The notes beneath the pieces are model-generated. The model did no database searches. It was not told the origin of the DNA and saw only the letters and a program-made list of their open reading frames with translations. From assembly GCA_942159475.1 (NCBI GenBank), contig OW804095.1, forward strand, positions 54,526,773-54,590,772: DNA of 64,000 nt, in the 5' to 3' direction. The translations under genes were made by a program, and so were the position numbers. This DNA is from Sthenelais limicola (taxonomy: Eukaryota; Annelida; Polychaeta; Phyllodocida; Sigalionidae). Every line of letters begins with the position of its first letter. The first letter of the stretch is position 1. Positions 43,578-56,700 of this stretch are shown one piece after another.

Positions 43578-46500
43578 CAAAGAGATAAAAATAAGATATC
43601 TAAGATTCGAATGAAGAAAATGAAGAAAACATTTTATTTCATCGTATTTCCCGAGTTTTTTTCATGAATTCATGGCTTTCTCTAGAATATTTTTATAATT
43701 TAGTGTTTTGCTAATCTATAGTGGCAATCGGATCAAATGGAATTAATAGTGCATTTAGTCGGCTTCTTCATATCCCTATCTAGCCAGTTTTATCCTTACA
43801 TTTACGATTCCAAAATGATTCCCAAAGTTTAAGAAGATGATATAGTCAGACTGAAAAAAGGGAGATTTTGGCGGGTTCTCTAAATAACTATTTGGGATTT
43901 GGGGAGATAATGAAATTTTATATCAAGAAGAACAGGTCAGAATTCTTTATTACTCTATCTGGATGACCTCTGGATGGGTCGGAATGAATAGACCACTAAA
44001 TTAGACAATTTCATTTTTTATGTAAATTAGCTGAGAATGCTGAATGCTTTAATGAATATTTATGAATGAACCATTCAATAATTAGGCCGTATTTTCATAT
44101 GTCATTTTTAAAGAGATGTAGAAACAAACCTGTGGTAAAAGCAGGCCTATTATTATTTTTATAGTGACATAATCTGAAATTAACAAATAAAACTGCTGGG
44201 AAAAAACATTCTCACTATAAAAGTGTACGATAGAGCCACTATCGAATTATTGCAACCATTATCGCTGGCGGTGGCGTTTATATTAGTGATTACGGTGAGT
44301 GCAGATTAATACTCACATGGTGGTGCATCATTGAGTGTTTATAGTGAGTGTCAGTCAAATCACAGTGAGCATCCGTTTAACAGCAGCTCACACTCATTTT
44401 ACAGTGAGTGACTTCTTACAGTGTATGATACCTGATAGATCTATGTGTGAGCGATGAAGAGGCAGTGAATATTTGGGTCCTAGAAATCCTCATCAATAAG
44501 AGACGATAAACAGTAAGTAACTACACCTATTTAGGACTAAATAATGATCAAAGGAATTATCTCATCTAAGCTTTACACTTTAGAACATCGAACTATCCTT
44601 CTGGCAATAAATCGTGCAACAAAAGCAGCACTTGGCATGCAGCCATTTAGCTTCCTTTGGCGGAAATCGACGGACCCATAAGCTTATTAACCTATATCAT
44701 TACTTTCTATATTTCAATCCATATGACATATCTGAATATTTGTATTGTCTATATGAACAGCATGGGCGTGAGAAATCCCTTTTCATTCAGGCTTTTAGTA
44801 GCACTTAGATTGTTTGTGTAAGGCGGCCACATTCGTACACTTCCTATACCCTGCCCGTGGCATATACTAATGGCCTAGGGAGCATTGTCCATATCATATC
44901 AATAATTATAGATACCTTCCACTACGTATGACTGTATATAGTCCTCAATTACATAGCCACGTGTGAATTCAGACAACTTTACTCCACCAATACTACTCCC
45001 AGTACGTTCGTAACAATTATATATTTATGGGTAGATATCAGTAGACTCAGTATTTCAAGTTTCCTGGAGTAATCGTGCCCACCTGAATGTTTTAATAACA
45101 ACAGTAAGCATATCGCCAACAATCCTATTGTTTCACTATAGAATGGTTGATACTTGTCCAGAAACACTGGCAAGGGTGCCATTCTATGTGGTTCATTTTG
45201 ATTATGAAATTAAACCGAATTAATTAGTTCTACACAGAAGATTTTCATGTGCATGGTAGCCTCTTTAAACTGGAAGAAAATAGTTAATTTCAGCATAATG
45301 AAATTTGGACTCTGCAAAGAAATCAATGTGCTCGCTCTCCAGGTGAAAGGAAGACGGTAGATGTGTAGGAATATCCCTGATTCTATAGAATAGGCTTTTG
45401 ACAATTACCTTACTACATTTGACCAAAGTCAGACAGAGTTTGGTTGATCTAGCAACCAAAACGAACTTTAGTTTCTACACCAAATGTAAATACTGGAAAA
45501 CTTAGCCTTGCTCGGAAGTATCTCCTATTTGTCATCCTATCTTGATTAAAGGATTATCCTATATACTTGCATAACAAACACATTGATATAATTTGCTGCT
45601 CCAATTTCAAAATTGCTGGCGCTTTATGAACCACAGTAGTTAGAAAATGGACCAATATTACTGATCTTCAGCGTTTGTGAATGCAAATGTATATGTAATA
45701 TACACGTTTTGCTGTGACAGTAAAGATTAGAATTGATCAGTCAGCTACAAAGACCCAATACCCCTTTTATGTGAAACAGAGCCTTTGTGCAACGCCATGA
45801 ATTTTATTTTGATAGGTTGACCTACTATGTACAAGAAACTCACAGCTGTAATGACAAATTGCCGTGAACATGCCAATTAAATGCGCGTTCATGGTGTAAA
45901 CGCATGTGGCGGGGGATTTTCAATTGTCGTGGGCAGTTGACATTGTCTTGAGAATAATCCAGCTGAACCACAATGTGGCCCTAACACATTGTATTATTTG
46001 CCCAGAGAGTTTATGATAAATACCGGTGTGGTATAGATGAAACGAAGGTTTAGAGGGAATCAAATTAACGGGTTAACTTCATCTCTTGTGATGATGTCTA
46101 AACTGTTTTGAGATTTTCTATCTATGATATAATATTATATTATATTAACATAATATCATAAAGTAAACATCATTTGCAGTAAAATGTACACGATGATGGT
46201 TAACTGAGAAGATTAGAATACTTAAATTTAATTAGTATAATATGGATTAATCGTAATGGTTTGTGTTACTCCCCGGTCGAAACATTTGCATCAACGTTTC
46301 GGTGACGGGAAAGACTCATGGGCACACATTCCCGGCACGACCTGCTTGCCTACAGGCTTAATTATAGCACAATGCCCTTCCCCAACCTAAACGTTCTGCC
46401 CAAATTCTGTCGCGAAGAAACACATTTAGTCTACTTCTTCCAATTTACATACTGCCCACGTCTCACGCGAGCGAACCAACGTCCAATATTCCATTACCAC

Positions 46501-48118
46501 AGCATTACTGACTAATTGAAAATATATTATATCAGATCCTACAACTAAAATACGAATTATGTCTATGCGATCCTTTTCTCTCCAAATGCACTCTAACAAG
46601 GCCTTAACAAATTAAATCTACACATCTGCCATCCCTAGTAGAATAACATATATATATTAGATAAATATGTTAATTAATTATGCTGTTATAATGTAGGCAG
46701 ACAGTAGACGTCCTCTTTCGTTTAGACGCTAAAGCTCCAACACTAATACCAACGCAGTGAATAGATTCAAGAGGGCTAAGTGGATGAAAAAGGCCACTAT
46801 CCCCGTACCTAGGTTTACTATCATGATAGCCTCTCCAAAACTACTCATTGCGATTAAATGCTTCGGTCCTACCATGGATCCTTGCCTAGATAAAGTAAGA
46901 GTATTAGATTACACTAACTAAAGAGCCTATTTTGGTTCTCCACATTCGCAACACGATTCACATATTTCCAGCTTGATGGAGTCTTATTCGATTAGCTGTG
47001 CTCTCCCATGCTCGTTATCACTGTTCCTCGCAGAGGAAAGTTGGCAACTGCAGATTATACAGGCGTCTTCCTCAACGAAATGTAATTTGATTGGTTGGAA
47101 GGACGAGGGGAGGGGAACTGACAGTTCTTCAGGATCTGTTTATACAGTGCAAGAGCATGTGAATTAGATGTTCTTTAATAGATTCATGTGTACCATACCG
47201 CAGCAACATCGATTTAATACACTAAGGACATGTAGGGTGTAATCACGGAGGCGACCCAGGGAGGCGACCTGTCTTGCGGGCTAAGGGGTCTTGGTACAGA
47301 GTAAAAATGTGCGTATTTCTTTTCGGCGAGTATCCGATGCTGTTACGTCCAATAGTGGCAATTAGTATCAATGGAGGAGTAGGTACAGACTTTTCCTCTA
47401 TTGGAGATGATCATACGCATACCACAATTATTTTCCAACATCAGCCTTCCTATTTCCAAGCCGATATGCTTATTTCTGGACCAAATAATTTTATTGCAGT
47501 GGCGATTTCTACATTGCACTATTTTAATTATTTTCTGGATTTTCTCTCCTATTGCTACCATCCCAAAGGGATTGCATGGTTTCTGTTGACTATTTTTCCA
47601 ACCAATAACTTATCTTCCTGGATCAGTTAAACCTTTCCAGACTTTTTCATCTGCGGTGCATACTATTCTCCTCAATTCAAAAGTGGCATCCTTAGACTTC
47701 TGCAACTCGTTTATTTTTATCATTTGAAATATAAAAGTCTATACAATGCAAAGAAAGTCTATCAACACACAGTCCCAATTTCGTGTGCATCACTTTCAAC
47801 TGGTGAAAAGGTTATTCTTTGATGAAGAGCAATTGCGCTCGAAAGCTAGTGAAAATAAATATTACCCAAAAAACCTGAACATTTGGGATTTTTCCTCACC
47901 ACAGAACCACTTTAACTACAACTACCGGGATCCCCACTATACAAGCGATATTCCCTTCAACTACGCTAAGATTATTCTTTGAAAGAAATGGTACAATATT
48001 GGTGCACTATCACTTTACTATCACTTTAGCCATTATATATGTGAGCTTTATCGATCAACGTGGGGCAACATTTTATTCTAAATTGGTTGATCCTGTCTGT
48101 GTAATTCTTCAATTACAG
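43578..48118. other. Gene-free stretch, probably intronic
   Basis: No conserved coding motif was recognised in 4.5 kb. At 44210-44430 there are repeated CAGTGAG/CTCACT motifs on both strands, possibly a degenerate inverted-repeat element. An ATATTATATT palindromic patch lies at 46120-46160. The frame at 47274-47630 is open for 118 codons but shows no motif and was not accepted as a gene. Confidence 0.4.
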
Positions 48119-48354
48119 ATATAGCAGGCCTGGAGAACCTCCCCGACTCCAGACCATGGGATGTGCCGTTAGATGCGGGACATGCTGCATCATCGCACGG
48201 GAGGGCAGCAGATTGGACAGGATCAACCCCTTCAAAGCCTTGGACGATCAAACCATTGGATGAGGCTGAGTGCCTGGTTAACAGCCAGAACAAGGATCAA
48301 GATCCTGTAATGGATCTGAACAACTCCATGGACTGCTGCAAGCAGCTCCTTTAG
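48119..48354 (+). CDS. Candidate terminal coding exon of a host gene
   Basis: A good acceptor with a pyrimidine-rich lead (TGTCTGTGTAATTCTTCAATTACAG split around 48094-48118) precedes an open frame with balanced, coding-like composition. It reads IAGLENLPDSRPWDVPLDAG, then SKPWTIKPLDEAECLVNSQN, and ends MDLNNSMDCCKQLL at a TAG. Two bases precede the first full codon, so the upstream exon must end in phase 1, as the candidate exon at 14057-14113 does. An AATAAA lies at 48483-48488, about 130 bases after the stop. GC content is well above the surroundings. The protein family was not recognised: no catalytic motif, membrane segment or CaaX box is seen. The N-terminal exons are elsewhere. Confidence 0.55.
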
Positions 48355-48366
48355 AGGCTCTCCATT

Positions 48367-49226
48367 AAAGGATTACTGACCGACATTGGGTGGTGGGGGG
48401 GGGCAGATGGTGCACTGTTTGGTGCATAGTCCCGAGGCGAAGCAGCTTGAACGAATACGTAACTTTTAGTCTTCAGTAATGAAATAAAATGAAGATATAG
48501 TTTGCCTTCTTTTCACCAATTAGGTTAATTGGCTTGAAGCTTTAATAGTTAAAACATGCGAGTTTGTAATTAAAGTTTTTTTGCATTCTACTTGCGCAGG
48601 GCAAAAGTTTGTGCTTTTAATTAAACAAAACTTACAGTCAGTCACTAGCGTTTCTCCTGCACGTCCCACCACACCCGCCTACCGAAGTTGAATGCCACTC
48701 CGAATAGGAGGCTATTAGGCCTAATAATGGTAACTTTTTCTTTCTGCCTAAGGTGGCTATAGTCCAAGGGCCGTTCATGGCAGTGACTATTAAAAGTGGA
48801 GGAGAAGCACGTCCTGCGGGCCAAGAGCTATATGTTATACCTCCTTGTGTCATATGTACATATACCCACAGGCCTACTAGCTTACCTAAATGATTTTGAC
48901 CAGAGTTATGATCAACTTATTGGTAATAGTTAACTGCCCACGACTTGTGAGAGATATTATACCGATTGGTTGTCACCGGAAATAGGGTAAAAATGGGCTA
49001 AAGTGAGTTACAACGGTATTACATACCCACAGTGGAGGCGGACTGGCGTGGAAGTGAATATTCACGTTTGCCTTTAACTGGCCGTTATAGAACAGAAGCG
49101 TTTGAGTGGTGACTAATTGTGCATAATTGATTATGCACCAAACTATGCACCAGCAGCCCCTCTATGTCGGTCATTATTACTTTACTAGCCACTCATACTG
49201 CCCGAAATGGAGGTCGTTAATCCTTT
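48367..49226. mobile_element. ~860-bp fold-back element of the AAAGGATTA family
   Basis: The left end AAAGGATTACTGACCGACAT and GGTGCACTGTTTGGTGCATA are mirrored at the right end by the complements of TATGCACCAAAC..CACCAGCAG, ATGTCGGTCATT and GGAGGTCGTTAATCCTTT. The right arm has about 40 extra bases relative to the left. TTAA precedes and TTAG follows at the junctions, so a TTAA duplication would need a mutation. Related ends lie at 20029-20099 and 23870-23920. A poly(G) run lies at 48390-48406. Confidence 0.65.
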
Positions 49227-49244
49227 AGTAGCTGGTGCAGCCAG

Positions 49245-49336
49245 GAGGCCCGACGGTGAATTTGCTTACTCCCCATGGTCTATAGATGTCGATAAGACAC
49301 CTGGGCTACCCAGTGCTACTGGGGGAAGTGAGACAG
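49245..49336 (+). other. Possible small exon
   Basis: Between a CAG acceptor-like site and an ACAG/GTGAGA donor, a 92-base stretch is open and reads RPDGEFAYSPWSIDVDKTPG followed by LPSATGGSET. Composition is protein-like, but the acceptor lacks a strong pyrimidine tract and nothing is known of the family. It lies just outside the fold-back element. Confidence 0.2.
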
Positions 49337-51689
49337 GTGAGAAGTCTTCCTCTAGGAGATTAGCCCGCAGCTATGCCTTATACAGTTCCGGTATCGTACA
49401 CTCCGATGGTGAGATCTCAAACTGCAATCCTGCAATGTGGTAGGCCCTACCTAGAACTGTAACCCCATGGTTCAGAGGGCGCACTAGATATACTATGCAA
49501 AAGCTTCGCATCGTCGTAGCATTTCGTAAGGTGGTATGGCGATAAGGATATGAAATAATTGCTTTATATGTACTTATGTTCAATATGGCAGTGACTCTGT
49601 TCGTCAGCTTCCAAGAAATGGTTTCATCTATGAAATTTGTGGTGAAACTTTCAAATATTAGCAGAAAAGTCATATTTTATCGATCGAAATAATCTAGTTT
49701 GGAAATAAGGGCTATCATATTAGAGAATTGTGCTTTCGGTCCTAGATATTGGACAAATGATTACGAATTAACCAATTAAGTCAACCTGAGCGTTGATACG
49801 CAAAGAGTATGGGGAGCAACCAGGAACAACATAATAATCAACCCATACGTCAACCAAGTTGAAGAACTACGATATAGCATATGAGATGACTCTAGTTGCA
49901 TTGAGGAGGAGAATAAAAACAACCAGAACAAGTCTAAATTAGCTTATAGTAATTCTGTTTTAGTAAGAGACGAGGACGGTACAACAGACACATCGTATAT
50001 AGAAGTAGTAGAACAAAAGTGGTAGTATTGAATGGCACTATACACTACCCTCTAAACGGGTTTCATTCAAGTAATTCATATGATTACAAGTACAACTCGA
50101 ATAATAATAAAGTAATAAAAAAGGCATAAGAGTTAATAAGGAACGCCACATTGTGGCTAACAAAAGATATGCGTAGAAATGTGTAAAGTAATAGGATGCG
50201 TGCGCAACATGAGCACACATGGTACAAAATCATCAGTAGAAGTAGTATAAGAAAAGTGGTAACATTGAATGGCACAACACATATTTACTAAACCCACTTT
50301 GTTATCTTTTGAGACTTTTGAAACTATCGTTGGAGCCCTTGAATGAGATAATAACCAGAACATGCACAGACTGTCACGGTGAATAAATGAGGAAAAAGGC
50401 TACAGGGAATATTTCTATGTACGGTATGCTGGCGGAGATTTACTTGCGCTTATTAATGTATTGATTAGTGCGGCTTATGAATTCTGATATTCATATTAGT
50501 TCTCCTTTGTTAATTTCCCTCAGAATCCATTTTACTTCAGTTGCAAATTAAGTCAGTGGCTATGAAAACGTAGTGCATGTACATAAAAATAAAATGAACA
50601 AGGAGACAAGTAATGCCGATGTCACACGCCTGATAACATGATCATGGAAGTGCTATGAGGAACGATGAAATGTTGGTGCACTGTACCTCGCCGTCCCATC
50701 TCAAGGGCTCATGAACGCTAGCGGGACTAGATTTGATTATTCCCACGTCACAATCGACAAGATTTCTTGGCAAACCTCCAGATATTGTCAGCATCTTTAC
50801 CGTGCAAAGACGACAACTGCAGCAGCTTGGCCAAGGCCAAGGCAGAGAGGGATTTTCTTTAATCGTCCGCGAGTCAGGAGTCACCTCGGTCTGTTCGGCA
50901 CAAGCTGTCCTATGATATTCAATAATTTACCGTTTCACAGGAAATTTACCACGTTGGCTAAATATGTTAGGCCCGTTGGCTAAAGCTCGTTTACTACACT
51001 TGACATTCGAATTAGATGCGCCCGACAGGGAATTATTTGGCGTGCCCGCCTTGTTTGTAGAAAGGGATGCCGATTTGAAGTAAAACACCCGAATGGACAT
51101 GGCATCGTGTTACCCAGGGGACGTGCCTCTGCATGAAGATGCATGAAGATGGTCCTAAACCTGTTAAAAGCTGTCATCACATCTTGGAACTGGGACTGTG
51201 TGTATTACGATGACCTGAGTGCAGGTCTGAGAGGACTAAGAAGAGCGGTGCATGGGTTACGGATCATATTGAACTAGACAAGAAACCTAAACTCAAGGCT
51301 TGCGACCCAAAGTAAAACTGCTGCATAGCGAATAACAAACAATGAGATCCATCATACGCAAACAGCAATGGACGACATTGATTAAGACGTTCTATTTACA
51401 ATCAATACTTGCAACCAAACGACCTACTATCACTAGAATATTAGATACCCCTATGAGGGGAAAAGTTTCAACGACTAGTAAAACTGCATTTACGAAACGT
51501 ATCTGTAGATTGTTCTCCAAAAGGTGAATGTATCTGTAGTACATTTATTAATTCATTCATAATATGGGACCATAATGCTGCGTGGTCTCAAAAAAGTTAA
51601 GCTCCTACAAGTACAATATCCAATGAAACATAAAAATGAGTAATCGTCAGTCCTTTAACTACTTAATATAGTGCTGCATGGCCATTTCA
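49337..51689. other. Largely gene-free stretch
   Basis: A near-duplicate of about 60 bases (AGTGGTA..ATTGAATGGCAC) occurs at 50019-50037 and 50254-50273, with related flanks. The part 50700-51130 is less AT-rich. One frame contains RQLQQLGQGQGREGFSLIVR, which looks protein-like (PDZ-like GFSL core), but no domain could be confirmed and splice sites are not evident. Confidence 0.35.
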
Positions 51690-52478
51690 GGGGCCTGTTG
51701 TATAAGAAGATGTACAAAAATCTGTCCCTTACAGCAGTGGGGAATTCCTATTTAAGTTCCAATAAAAATGCATTGAGTGTATAGACTATTCCTTCCCTAA
51801 AACACTCCTCACAACCTGCTAAGCTAAGACAAATTGCTATTCATGAGGGAACTCCTTAAGTCCCATATATGTGACATAGTTTCAGTTATGTTTTTTTCCT
51901 TCCCAACAAGGAGAGGAACACATATAGGAAGGTACTAACACCTTTCTCCCCTTGAACCATTCAATATTCCCTACCTAATTCAAACAACAGTCTTCAAGGT
52001 ACATGGTAATCAGAGACCATGCCTTGTTGTCAGTAGAAATCGACACTATTGACATACACACACACACACTTGAGACAAACGGAGAAATTTGAAATATTTA
52101 CAATGAAGCTTGTCTTTTCTACCCAGGCTCACCTCTCAAGTCCTCGGGAGGCTTGTTTTTTCGATCCAGGATCATCAATTAAGATTATGTAAATAATCAA
52201 AAGAAAACTCATCTAAGAGAAGAAACTAAGTACTATAATAATAGATAAGTATGTGTATTGAAATGGTATTTTTTCAATCAATAAATCCTAAGGTACTACT
52301 AAAGGAAGTCTTAAAAGTCTTCCTTTATTTGAGCCTCTTTTCATGTTTCATGTTCATGTTGAGGAAACAATGAGGAAAGGTCCTACCCAGCAACACTTAT
52401 GAGGGGAATCCCTACGTCAGTAACCATTACGAAGTAATTTTGCTGAGGAAATTTCTACCACAACAAGGGTCAGGTTGT
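51690..52478 (+). repeat. Dispersed repeat family A, copy 2
   Basis: This matches 5678-6518 from the GGGGCCTGTTGTATAAG start to the GGAAATTTC..CAACAAG end. It has a CACACACACA insertion near 52057 and many point differences, so both copies are old. Confidence 0.8.
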
Positions 52479-54631
52479 AGCTAACGCCTATTGGTCTCAA
52501 CCTATCATATTTAAAGGTATAAAGACATAAATTCTACGCTCTGTGTCACTTCAAATAATGCGAAAAGAATTGAGTTATTATGGTGTACCCTATTTACCTT
52601 CTTTCGACCTTTCAGACCCATTCTTTTACAGCAGTGAATATTCCTACCAGGTCCCACAAAGAATTCCTTTCCTTTTCAGGGACTCAAATGCAGTAAAAGA
52701 AAAGACCGTTAGATATGGGATGCTGGTTGGTACCGTCAGAATACCCATTACGTCAGACTATTAATAGATTCAGAACAGCAATAAAATCAATCAAATAGCT
52801 ACTCCTGCATTGGCTTGTAATATTATTATCTTTATTATTACCGTGTGGGTGACGAAACTACCCTACAATATCAATTAATTAGTAGACGGTGGATGGTGAG
52901 TAGAGATGTATAAGTGCATCTGATATATGTAATAAGTAGACCCTGGTTATCATTGAGGAGAAGAAAGGACAATGAGAACAAAGTTCTAGTGTTGGCAAAT
53001 CTAATCTAACAAATCATGTTGGCAAATCTAACATGTATTTTAATAGCTGAAGTGACATAACAAATGATCATAAGAATACATAATGGTGTTGACATTAATG
53101 GTAGACAGTGTTAAAGCAAGTTATAGAAAAGCAGTTTGATGAACAGATACTCCATCTGGTTGTAAAATACAAGAAGATAAAATCAAATAGGGAAGAAAAG
53201 GAAGGCATGAAAAACTATGAATATGGTAACACTATTTTCTCGAATCAACGTCCTACATGTATACACTGATAAAGGAGTGTTCTCAAATGAATATTCTATT
53301 CTGTTTTATCTGTCAGAAGCCGAGGGGAGCAACAAATCCAGACACCTTAACTTGAGGAGGAAGAAATGTCCTGCCCTCAATGAATGTATAAAATATTAAA
53401 AAAGGTTCATATCAAACATTGGGCCCAGGTATCGCTAAAAGTCACCAGCAAGACACCACCCAACGGATCTCACTGTTTGTTCTAAATATAGGCTTCTTGC
53501 CGATGGGAAGCGTACCCACTGAGAAATCAGAGACAGTCTATAAGCATTAATACTTTAATGGCCCGAAGTGTACGCACTAGTCATGACTTTCCATTTGGCC
53601 CTGAATATCTTATAAATGTCATATTGCATTTGGTACAGCCACGGAAAATGTTATGTGTGGTATCAGAGAGAGGTAATTTTATAGATCCATTTTTTAAAGA
53701 AATTAACATGAAATTCATTATAGTTTGAAGTAAATGTATGACAGAATAAGAATAACTAAACATTTAGGTGACACTGTCTTTTCGAAATTCACAAATTTGA
53801 AGGACAGTAAAAACGGCTATAGTTGTGTATTCATTATTGTTACTACTACCCAATGTACCTTCATGGGTAAAATATGATCGGAATAGTCTCTTTCTAAATC
53901 TAGGGTTCTGAACCTGGTGTTCCCACCCGATGTCTCCGGGTATTTATCATAGACAATAAAAGCTCAGGTGGAATCAGCTTGGTTTCTCTCATTTACCACT
54001 TGTCTGGGTTACCTTATCTGTAAACCCTAGCTTACTCCCTGGTAATCGAAAAACACATCTTTATTTTGCATGAGCCGTCTCCTTAAAAGAAAGCACCACC
54101 CTCAGTACAAAGATAGCACCATCTCTAGTTATTGAGGTAAAATGGATGTCAGCTGGGGTCAAACATAAATATGGGGAATAATAGGTGTGCTGGAGAGAAT
54201 ATGAGATTATATATTATGATGGTTCATGTACACGCTAAGAAATCTTCCTAAAAAGAAGATGAAATTGCGTAGAAATTTCATGATATTGATTCTACGCCCA
54301 ACAAGTGCGTTGGAATAAGAAATGTGTGGATTATGAAATCAGTCAAGCACCACCAAATGGGAAGGCTTGCCTAGCCATTATCTTTAATAATGCCTCCCAT
54401 ATACAGGCTTTCTCTGTGTGGCAACCTATATATCTATATATAACTAGGTGCGAATATGAATTCATATTCCCTTGTAGCATTGTTGCATGAAATAGAGGTG
54501 TCAGGTGAGGAAGTATATCCTATCAGAAATTGAATCGAATTATTTTCTTATTCTACATTCCATGATTGATATATTTATGTTGGACAATTACTAATAAAGT
54601 AACTAAATGTACTCTATATGATTACCTTCAA
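52479..54631. other. Gene-free stretch
   Basis: At 52590-52690 the order TTTACCTTC..CAGACCCAT..CAGCAGTGAATATTCCTAC resembles 11255-11310. It therefore seems to hold another fragment related to family A. No gene was recognised. Confidence 0.4.
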
Positions 54632-54750
54632 AATGCAAGGATATATTCAATGCAATGTCTTGAGATTTGGTATACATATTTATATGACTTGAAGGATAAA
54701 CCATCCAAACATTCCAACAAAGAGATCTTGTGAATAAATCACTTTGAAAA
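54632..54750 (+). repeat. Second copy of the repeat at 26475
   Basis: GCAAGGATATATTCAATGCA, TATGACTTGAAGG, ATTCCAACAAAGAGATCTTG and ATAAATCACTTTG follow the order seen at 26475-26640, without the tandem duplication found there. Confidence 0.7.
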
Positions 54751-55228
54751 ACTTTGAAATTAAGAAAAAAATGTGCGGCACTGAGTCGAGTGATTTATAT
54801 CGATTTGAACGCCTTGATGCGGCCAACTGTAATAATTTATTACAGAAAAACTAACTGTCCAATTATAGATCTGAAAGCATGGCTGTCTTTCTGATAGTCA
54901 GGGGATTCTGGGATAATTTTTATATTCAGATTGGAAGCATTTTGAGGGAGCTATGAGCAATCTAGTGGAAAGCAATATTTTTTAGTTTTTACAAGTGGTC
55001 ATGATTGTAGCAATCATGATCATAACTGGCATTTAATCGAGAATTAATTTTTAGAGGATTTTATTTTTTCATGACCGAGAAATAAAATCATTCATCACTA
55101 AATTGATATAGGATTAATCTCCCTGTCTGCCTCTCTCCCTCTTTCTGTTCCTGTCTCTGTTTCTCTCTCTCTCCCTCTCTCATACACACACTATTATCAT
55201 CCAGACTGATTAGTTGAGGCCATGTTCA

Positions 55229-55440
55229 TAGCTGGTTCGGTAGTGTAGTGCTTAAGGACACTTGCTTGTGAACCCCAAGATTGTAAGATCAAACCCAAGC
55301 ATGATCAAGTTTTTTTTCTCTGCTTTGTCACCTCTGGTCCTGCACTGATGACCGTCATGCACTAATGGTCATGCCAATTTGTCTGGCACTGGCCGGCCGG
55401 CCAAGGAGGTCTAAGGGATTATGCAATTTCGTCCTAATCC
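55229..55440 (+). mobile_element. tRNA-derived SINE-like element
   Basis: AGCTGGTTCGGTAGTGTAGT is A-box-like, and AGATCAAACCC at 55287-55297 is a weak B box about 45 bases on. A T-rich linker and a GGCCGGCCGGCC-containing body follow. The 5' part resembles a tRNA but lacks a complete cloverleaf. The 3' boundary is approximate. Confidence 0.45.
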
Positions 55441-56154
55441 TTGAGCTTTCTCAGGGTATATATTTATGAGATTCAGACCTACGAGAAACAATATACATGT
55501 ATTGGAAGTCTATTTCCAGGATATTCGCGTAAAATTATGAGATCTGCACTCTCAGTGTAGGCCACCATTTTCAGACCAGCAGTGACGTCACACTTGAGCA
55601 GGGTATGGGAGAAGACAGCCATACTGGCCATGCTGCCCGGAACAGTGTCTCTCTTCCTGTTACTGGTATTGTTGCAAACAAACTCATACTAGTTTTGTTA
55701 TCACCTGCTCCACACTTCCTAACAGAGAATAAATGCTTATTAGGGATCTAACGGGAGGGAAACAAGATCAACTTCTAAAATATGAGGTCTGACCAAACCG
55801 CCACCACACATGACCACTACCACAGCACCACCTGGGACGACCCACTTGCTTTCAATACCAGTCTGCGTCCCTCACAAACCCTTTCTACCATGGTCATTAT
55901 TTTAGGGGTATGGAACCCAAGAAGGCATATTCTCTTCAAATCTTAATGTCAGAATCATATTCCTAGAGGGATTACATTTTTTTAACTGTTGTTCACTATT
56001 AATTAACTATCCCAGTGTTTGGCTGGCTTGTCTGCCGTGCCTTCCCTTTGGCCACTGCTTCATCCAGTATGACGTTAAAATCAAAGGGGGTTGTGGGTAA
56101 TTTGGCATGTTTCAGTGATTTCAACTGCTGCTATTGGGATTATAGTACAAACTA
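55441..56154. other. Unassigned stretch
   Basis: No gene was recognised. It leads into decayed LINE sequence. Confidence 0.35.
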
Positions 56155-56700
56155 TGGATGTTCCAATACTGCATGCCGGATGTTAGGAGATATAAGAAGG
56201 AGACTAGGTGTAATAAATAGCCATATAACTTGGACACTTTGTAAGGCCTATGTATTACCAATGTTAGAGTATGCAAGCCCGATCATAATGAATTGCAACA
56301 GAGTGATTCTATATAAAATATAACAATTATGTAATAGGGCAATGCGTTTAGCTTTTGGTGGAAACACGAGTAAAAAAAGAACTATTAGAAGAAGGTCATA
56401 TTCTGCTTCTAAAATGGAGGAGGGAGATCTCAATATTAAAGGTTTTATTCTCGAAGAAACATCAGTAGCTGGAAGTTAACGAGAACAGTGATATGCTAAA
56501 GAATAATGGTGGCTTAAAAATAAGAGCCTTCATTCCAAGAAGTGAAAGGATGAGGAGGGGTTCTTTTTATATGGGAGCAAAGCTTGTTACCAGAGGGATT
56601 AAGAAATTGCGATGAGAAAGAAGTGTTTCATAAGAACACTTGTGAATTCTATTGGCATGAATTTTTATCGGTCCCGTACAGATCTTAACAGAAACATACA
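56155..56700 (+). pseudogene. Decayed LINE ORF2 C-terminal region
   Basis: Fragments read LGDIRRRLGVINSHITWTLC, KAYVLPMLEYASPIIMNCN, then after a stop QLCNRAMRLAFGGNTSKK, and later LKIRAFIPRSERMRRGSFYM. These match, in order, LGELHRRKKLI, FKTFILPLVEYANALIG, LNRALRIAYGSN and LARPRSDRFRNSLYYAGLK of the LINE at 21.0-22.5 kb. At least two stops and frame changes interrupt it. It belongs to the same general LINE group and is more decayed. Confidence 0.75.

Noticed and set aside
47274..47630. 118-codon plus-strand frame with hydrophobic stretches
   Set aside because: It begins at a non-ATG codon, has no family motif, and its hydrophobicity follows from T-rich DNA.
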